Shown: piece by piece, positions 59,631 to 64,000 of the stretch | Numbering within the stretch: the stretch's first letter is position 1 | How the letters are laid out: every line of letters starts with the position of its first letter | Source: Paratissierella segnis | GTDB taxonomy: Bacteria; Bacillota; Clostridia; Tissierellales; Tissierellaceae | Assembly: GCF_014385195.1 (NCBI RefSeq) | Contig: NZ_JACRTG010000018.1 | Coordinates: 124,001-188,000, forward strand | Direction: 5' to 3' | Length of the DNA stretch: 64,000 nucleotides | Made by a program: the position numbers and the translations under genes | The notes under the pieces: generated by a model | What the model saw: the letters and a program-made list of their open reading frames with translations, nothing else | Told to the model about the DNA's origin: nothing | The model's database searches: none

Positions 59631-60017
59631 CTATTCTACAACGACTTCAACCTTAGTGCCATCATTACTGTCCACATCCAAAATCTTGCCGGTTTCACCA
59701 TTTTTGATAGCTGAAAATATTTCATCCATATCATCTTCTGTCAAACCTGTTTCTTTAAACTCCGGAGAAAATTTTTGAGCCAATTTTACGCCGACATTTA
59801 TAATAGAAATAGGTAAAGTAATATTTACTTTAGTAGAATCTTCCGGATCAAAGACTTTCACTTTTAGCCATTTTGCCTTTTTGCCGTTTTTAATATTAGT
59901 GTCATTTAAAGATGTATCGCCGCCATCTAGAGCATCTAGCAGCTTGACACCCTCTTCAGTTGTTACTTTTCCTTCCTTTACCATTGTTAAAATTTGCATT
60001 TTTTCTTTTTCTAACAT
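59631..60017 (-). CDS. SHOCT-like domain protein
   Basis: A 128-residue protein. The N-terminus MLEKEKMQILTMVKEGKVTTEEGVKLLDALDGG is a SHOCT-like helix pair, found in many Firmicutes next to DUF2089 or YvlB-type genes. The rest (WLKVKVFDPEDSTKVNITLPISIINVGVKLAQKFSPEF) resembles part of those stress-linked proteins. Function is unknown; it probably forms a unit with the DUF2089 gene 53 bases upstream. Confidence 0.8.
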   Translation of the reverse strand: MLEKEKMQILTMVKEGKVTTEEGVKLLDALDGGDTSLNDTNIKNGKKAKWLKVKVFDPEDSTKVNITLPISIINVGVKLAQKFSPEFKETGLTEDDMDEIFSAIKNGETGKILDVDSNDGTKVEVVVE

Positions 60018-60070
60018 TATACCACTCCTTAAAATATTTTTATTAGGAAATTAAGATTCAAATACATCTT

Positions 60071-60451
60071 TTATTCTTCACCTTGAAGTAGCTTAAGGGC
60101 TTCTTCCGACGTTATTTCACCGTCACTTAATCTTTTTACGATTTCTCCTTTATCAATTTTGGGTTCTGAATATTTGGGACTATATCCCAAAGCTTCAATT
60201 ACATTTTCAAGCCTTCCTCTAACGGTAGGGTAGGATATACCCAATTCTTTTTCAATTTCCTTTATGTTTCCTCTGCTCTTTATAAATACTTCAACGAAGC
60301 TTTTCTGCTCATTGCTTAGTTTGCAAAACTTGCAAAGAGTGAAATTGCCTTCTATCTGAGTATGACATTTATGACAACTAAGCTTTGTTACATAAAGTTC
60401 TTCACCGCATACGGGACACTTGCCTATTACTTCATTTTTCAAAACTTTCAT
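60071..60451 (-). CDS. DUF2089 zinc-ribbon/HTH protein
   Basis: A 126-residue protein with a zinc ribbon (CPVC ... CHKC ... CKFC, residues 11-48) followed by a helix-turn-helix-like part (IEKELGISYPTVRGRLENVIEALGY) and a short C-terminal helix pair like that of the SHOCT-like neighbour (SDGEITSEEALKLLQG). This is the DUF2089 layout; it may be a DNA-binding regulator of the downstream genes. The start is uncertain: ATG 60451 abuts AAAGG, ATG 60475 and TTG 60442 are alternatives. Confidence 0.85.
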   Translation of the reverse strand: MKVLKNEVIGKCPVCGEELYVTKLSCHKCHTQIEGNFTLCKFCKLSNEQKSFVEVFIKSRGNIKEIEKELGISYPTVRGRLENVIEALGYSPKYSEPKIDKGEIVKRLSDGEITSEEALKLLQGEE

Positions 60452-60563
60452 CCTTTCTTTAGAGTATAGAAACATTCATTATTGCCTTATAGTAATTATA
60501 GCTATATAAAGATATACAGGGATTAATATATCATCGCAAATTAATTATATGTGAATTAGTATT

Positions 60564-60592
60564 ATAATATTATAGTTTATTAAATATGTCAA
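60564..60592 (-). promoter_or_regulatory. Promoter for the DUF2089-SHOCT-like genes
   Basis: On the minus strand TTGACA (60592-60587), a 17-base spacer, TATTAT (60569-60564). The region 60476-60974 between the two operons is very AT-rich, with overlapping AATATTAAT-type palindromes at 60592-60645 and no gene. Confidence 0.65.
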
Positions 60593-60861
60593 TATAAATA
60601 TTAATAATATTAATATATTAATTAATAATGTTAATATTATTTTAAATTTAATAAAACATAGTTATCATGATCAATGTATATCTACTTCAATTTAATCAGA
60701 TAATTACTAAATATAATTACTAAAGAATAAATTTAGGAAAACCTGAGCCATTTTGTTCGCAAAAATAAAAATAAATTTCTTTAAATTGGTTATATTATAA
60801 ATAAATAATAAAAATAAAAAAATAATTTACTTAAAAGGGTTTTCAATTTTAAAATTTGTGG

Positions 60862-60867
60862 TATAAT
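60862..60867 (+). promoter_or_regulatory. Extended -10 promoter of the PTS operon
   Basis: TGGTATAAT (60859-60867) is a perfect extended -10; the -35 position is poor (GTTTTC or TTTTCA). No -24/-12 element is visible, although many mannose-family PTS operons use sigma-54. A short palindrome GAAAATATTTTC lies downstream near 60879. Confidence 0.6.
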
Positions 60868-60974
60868 TTGAGTTAAGGAAAATATTTTCTTTTCATTATA
60901 TAAATACAGCAAGGTATCAAGAATAAAAAAATAATTTTCTAATACGAATTGAAAGACTTTAAGGAGGTGAGGGC

Positions 60975-61385
60975 ATGAGCGAGGGATGTAATATTTTAAT
61001 ATTGACCCATGGAAATCTAGGTGAAGCTTTAGTTGAAACCAGCAAAATGTTTGTTTCAGACAGTAACGAAATTTATGCATTAGGCTTATATCCTTCTATG
61101 ATGGCTGAGGAATTTAAACAAAAAGTTGAAATGAAATTAGAAGAATTAGGAAGTAATACTATAATCTTAACAGATATTTTCGGTGGAACACCTGCCAACG
61201 TGGCTGCATCTTTTTTAGCTAGAGAAGATTATCCTATTATTACTGGGGTTAATCTTGGCATGGTTATTGAAGGATTATTGAATAATCAAAATACAAAACA
61301 TGAATTATCTAAGATAATAGAAGATGCAGCCCATAATTCCATTGTAGATCTTAGCAGTAAACTAAGAAATAGGAATAATAAATAG
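60975..61385 (+). CDS. Mannose-family PTS EIIA component
   Basis: EIIA accepts phosphate from HPr and passes it to EIIB. The 136-residue protein has the phosphorylated His in NILILTHGNLGEAL (His12) and the TDIFGGTPANVAA motif near residues 67-79. It is preceded by AAGGAGGTGAGGGC. First gene of a five-gene cluster with EIIB, EIIC, EIID and an M20 amidohydrolase; substrate uncertain. Confidence 0.94.
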   Translation: MSEGCNILILTHGNLGEALVETSKMFVSDSNEIYALGLYPSMMAEEFKQKVEMKLEELGSNTIILTDIFGGTPANVAASFLAREDYPIITGVNLGMVIEGLLNNQNTKHELSKIIEDAAHNSIVDLSSKLRNRNNK

Positions 61386-61433
61386 TGTAAATAGGTAAAA
61401 TAACTTAAAATTATTAGATGTGGAGGTATATTT

Positions 61434-61916
61434 ATGGCAGAAATTGCTTTAGTGAGAATTGATAGCAGACTAATACATGGGCAAGTAGTTACAAGATGGG
61501 TTAAGCAAACTCAAGCCAATAAAATTATTATTATCGACGATGCATTGGCACAAGATGAATTTATGGCACAGGTATATATACTTGCAGCACCATCAAATGT
61601 TAGTGTAGAGGTATATGGTGTAGATGAAGTAGCTAAAAATTGGGATAAAAATAAGGATGATAAGATACTATTTCTCTTTAGGGGAGTAAATGAAGCTTAT
61701 AACGCGTGGAATGCTGGATTTAAATACAAGAATTTGCAAATTGGCGGCATTGGTTCAGCTCCAGGTAGAATAAACGTTCATAAGAACATTACACTAAATG
61801 AGGAAGATGTGGAAAAATTAAAAGAATTAGAAGCGGAAGGGGTTAATGTATATTTGCATATATTACCCGATGAAAAAGAAATAGAATTTGACCATATTGT
61901 CAATAAATATTTTTAA
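61434..61916 (+). CDS. Mannose-family PTS EIIB component
   Basis: EIIB transfers phosphate to the incoming sugar. The 160-residue protein has the active His15 in RIDSRLIHGQVVTRWVK and the family features KIIIIDDALAQDEF and LQIGGIGSAPGRINVHKNITL. A separate EIIB and EIIA, rather than a fused EIIAB, is the layout of several amino-sugar and glycosamine transporters. Confidence 0.96.
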   Translation: MAEIALVRIDSRLIHGQVVTRWVKQTQANKIIIIDDALAQDEFMAQVYILAAPSNVSVEVYGVDEVAKNWDKNKDDKILFLFRGVNEAYNAWNAGFKYKNLQIGGIGSAPGRINVHKNITLNEEDVEKLKELEAEGVNVYLHILPDEKEIEFDHIVNKYF

Positions 61917-61940
61917 AAATTACAATTAGGAGGAAGACAA

Positions 61941-62696
61941 ATGAGCGTCACTCAAGCTATTATTTTAGGTGTATTTTTAGTGATTTTAGAAGAAGGCTTC
62001 ATATATACTGTACCAAAAAATTCTCCAATGTTTATAGGATTATTAATTGGGTTAGTATTGGGAGATGTAAAACAAGCTATAATTATAGGAGCGGCAATAC
62101 AAGCAATTTATTTAGGATTTATTGCACCAGGTGGAAATATTCCGGCTGACACCAGAATTGCAGCTTTTATTGCAATTCCAATTGCTTTAATAAATGATCT
62201 AGAACCAACAGTTGCTGTTTCGTTAGCAGTACCTGCTGGATTGTTGGGAGTATTAATGCACTCTGTAAGAAGAACATTGAATGGTACATTTGTTCATATG
62301 GCAGATAAATATGCAGAAGAAGCAAATATAAAGGGTATAAAAAGGGCTGCATATCTATATCCAGGCTTATTAGTTGCTTTAATTTATTTTGTGCCTATGA
62401 CCTTAGCAATGTATTATGGACCAACTGTAGTTAATGTGATATTAGATTCCATTCCGGAATGGTTTATTCATGGACTTTCAGTTGCAGGAGGAATATTGCC
62501 TGCATTAGGCTTTGCTATTACTATAACGGTTATTGGCAAAAAGGAAATTATTCCATATTTTATAGTTGGCTTTTTACTAACTAAAATAGCTACGAATGTT
62601 AATACTATCACTCTTTCAATATTTGGTTTATTTTTTGCCTATCTACATGTGCTATTTAGTAAAGGAGACTCTTCTTCAGAAGGAGGTATTATATAA
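61941..62696 (+). CDS. Mannose-family PTS EIIC component
   Basis: A 251-residue membrane permease subunit of the mannose family: GLLIGLVLGDVKQAIIIGAAIQAIYLGFIAPGGNIPADTRIAAFIAIPIAL in the N-terminal half is the family signature (GGxxPAD). The last base of its TAA is the first of the EIID ATG. With EIID it forms the membrane channel. Confidence 0.96.
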   Translation: MSVTQAIILGVFLVILEEGFIYTVPKNSPMFIGLLIGLVLGDVKQAIIIGAAIQAIYLGFIAPGGNIPADTRIAAFIAIPIALINDLEPTVAVSLAVPAGLLGVLMHSVRRTLNGTFVHMADKYAEEANIKGIKRAAYLYPGLLVALIYFVPMTLAMYYGPTVVNVILDSIPEWFIHGLSVAGGILPALGFAITITVIGKKEIIPYFIVGFLLTKIATNVNTITLSIFGLFFAYLHVLFSKGDSSSEGGII

Positions 62697-63559
62697 TGGA
62701 TAAAGATAAGAAAAATGAAGTTATAAATGAAGAAAATGAAGCTACAGAACAAAAAAAGGTTTTAACGAAAAAGGATCTAGTAAAGAGTTGGTTTAGATGG
62801 ATAAACACCGTAGAATTTAGTAGTTCATTTGAAAGATTGCAATCACTTACCTTCGTAGCATGGATTTCTCCGATACTAGAGAAATTATACAAAGATAAAG
62901 ACGATTTAGTAAAAGCGTTGAAAAGACATCTGGTTTTTTTCAATACAGAAGGTAGTTGGGGAACTTTAATTCATGGTATAACTGTTGCTATGGAAGAAGA
63001 AAATGCAATATCAGGGAAAATACCAGATGAAATGATAGTAAATTTAAAAACCGGTTTTATGGGACCTTTAGCTGGTATAGGTGATACAGTATCTTGGGGG
63101 ACAATAATACCTATAGTTACAGCCTTCTTCCTGCCCATGGCTGCTGAAGGTTCAATTATAGGAGCAATTGGTCCATTACTGGTAGTGCCTTTATTTACTT
63201 GGACAATCAGTTACCAGTTGTTTATGTTAGGATATAAGGTCGGCAGAAATTCAATAATGGAAATCTTAAGAAGTGGGAAGATAAAGCAAATAATTAATTT
63301 TGCTGGTGTTTTAGGGTTGTTTATGATGGGTGTTTTATCAGCTCAATTTGTAAAAATGGAGCCAATTGTGTCTTATATGATTAGTGGGGAAGAGGTCACA
63401 TTGCAATCTCAATTGGATAGTATAATACCTGGAATATTACCTTTAAGTTTGGTTTTTTTAATCTCTTATTTAATTACCAATAAAAAGGTAAAACAATCTA
63501 AAATATTAATAGGTGTATTAATATTTTCATTGATAACTTCCTATATAGGATTGTTCTAG
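62696..63559 (+). CDS. Mannose-family PTS EIID component
   Basis: A 287-residue membrane protein, unique to the mannose family of PTS. It has LTKKDLVKSWFRWINTVEFSSSFERLQSLTFVAWISPILEKLY, then HLVFFNTEGSWGTLIHGITVAMEEENA and GFMGPLAGIGDTVSWGTIIPIV, the EIID hallmarks. It starts one base inside the EIIC stop codon. The peptidase gene starts 33 bases later. Confidence 0.96.
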   Translation: MDKDKKNEVINEENEATEQKKVLTKKDLVKSWFRWINTVEFSSSFERLQSLTFVAWISPILEKLYKDKDDLVKALKRHLVFFNTEGSWGTLIHGITVAMEEENAISGKIPDEMIVNLKTGFMGPLAGIGDTVSWGTIIPIVTAFFLPMAAEGSIIGAIGPLLVVPLFTWTISYQLFMLGYKVGRNSIMEILRSGKIKQIINFAGVLGLFMMGVLSAQFVKMEPIVSYMISGEEVTLQSQLDSIIPGILPLSLVFLISYLITNKKVKQSKILIGVLIFSLITSYIGLF

Positions 63560-63592
63560 AAATGAACTGAGGAAGAGAAAGGAAGGAGATTT

Positions 63593-64000
63593 ATGGATAT
63601 TAATAAATTGAAGGATAAAATCAGTGAAGTTATACAAGTAAATAAGGAAGAATTATTTGGCATTAGCCAATACATTTTTGACAATCCTGAAATGTGTTTT
63701 AAAGAATATAAAGCTTCTAAGATCTTAAGTGAGTTTTTAGAAAAACATGGTTTTAATCTAACTAGAAATGCTGGAGGACTCGATACAGCTTTTGTAGCTG
63801 AATATTGTCCTACTGGTGTAAAATATCCGGTGATAGCTATACTTGGTGAATATGATGCACTTAGTATAGGGCATGCCTGCGGACATAATATAATAGCAAC
63901 TACTGCTGTAGGAGCAGGAATGGCACTTAAGCAAGTAATGGATGAGAATAGTATTGAAGGGACATTAAGAGTTATAGGGACACCAGCCGAAGAAGGAGGC
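63593..64000 (+). CDS. M20 family amidohydrolase (partial, cut by window end)
   Basis: 136 codons are visible. The start MDINKLKDKISEVIQVNKEELFGISQYIFDNPEMCFKEYKAS and the metal-site region LGEYDALSIGHACGHNIIATTAVGAGMAL belong to the M20D group, which cleaves N-acyl or aminobenzoyl-glutamate-type amides. GAAGGAGATTT precedes the ATG. Being in line with a PTS transporter, it probably acts on the imported compound, such as an N-acylated amino sugar or a sugar-amino acid conjugate; this is inference. Confidence 0.88.
   Translation, partial: MDINKLKDKISEVIQVNKEELFGISQYIFDNPEMCFKEYKASKILSEFLEKHGFNLTRNAGGLDTAFVAEYCPTGVKYPVIAILGEYDALSIGHACGHNIIATTAVGAGMALKQVMDENSIEGTLRVIGTPAEEGG

Noticed and set aside
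60840..60974. Sigma-54 promoter for the PTS operon
   Set aside because: TGGTATAATTTGAG has no GC doublet at the right distance; an extended -10 sigma-A promoter fits better.

Overview
This window comes from a low-GC, Gram-positive, anaerobe-like Firmicute (Clostridia/Tissierellia type). The signs are AT-rich codon use, strong AGGAGG ribosome binding sites, many GTG/TTG starts, the str-S10-spc-alpha ribosomal supercluster in Firmicutes order, zinc-type S14 and S4, an acidic RpoB tail, and a CwlD-type spore-cortex amidase gene. No species can be named from sequence alone.

Layout. 1-9435: end of rplK, then rplA, rplJL (with an L10 leader) and rpoBC. 9416-14180: a promoter inside the 3' end of rpoC, then an L7Ae-type gene, rpsL, rpsG, fusA, tuf and a terminator. 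14182-14526: a dispersed-repeat (MITE-like) element. 14562-29505: a promoter and a long structured leader, then the whole S10-spc-alpha operon (rpsJ to rplQ, with secY, adk, infA and rpoA; map is missing from its usual place). 29530-29664: a second, shorter copy of the repeat type. 29725-33967: energy-coupling-factor transporter genes ecfA1-ecfA2-ecfT, truA, then rplM-rpsI behind their own promoter and leader. 34087-35749: a hypothetical gene, an acetyltransferase and cwlD.

35777-50316 is metabolic: an aldo/keto reductase with an iron-sulfur tail; a complete glycine cleavage operon (gcvT-gcvH-gcvPA-gcvPB-lpdA) without a visible glycine riboswitch; a sigma-54 activator; and, behind a textbook -24/-12 promoter, malic enzyme, aspartase and fumarase. 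These three make a direct route from aspartate to fumarate, malate and pyruvate. A YkvI-like transporter gene converges on fumC.

50691-60475 is accessory: a PAP2 phosphatase, an ion transporter, an ABC exporter pair behind a candidate leader-peptide/SD-sequestering switch, some decayed genes, a PadR-controlled membrane operon with a clear palindromic operator, and a minus-strand DUF2089/SHOCT-like/LemA/TPM group. 60975-64000 holds a complete mannose-family PTS transporter (EIIA, EIIB, EIIC, EIID) followed by an M20 amidohydrolase cut by the window edge, which suggests uptake and deacylation of an N-acylated sugar or amino-sugar compound.

No rRNA, tRNA, CRISPR array, prophage or intact insertion sequence was seen. 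The most interesting signals are the alternative helices in the rpsJ leader, the sigma-54 aspartate-to-pyruvate module, the ABC leader switch, the paired repeats placed just after operon terminators, and the PTS-M20 locus.
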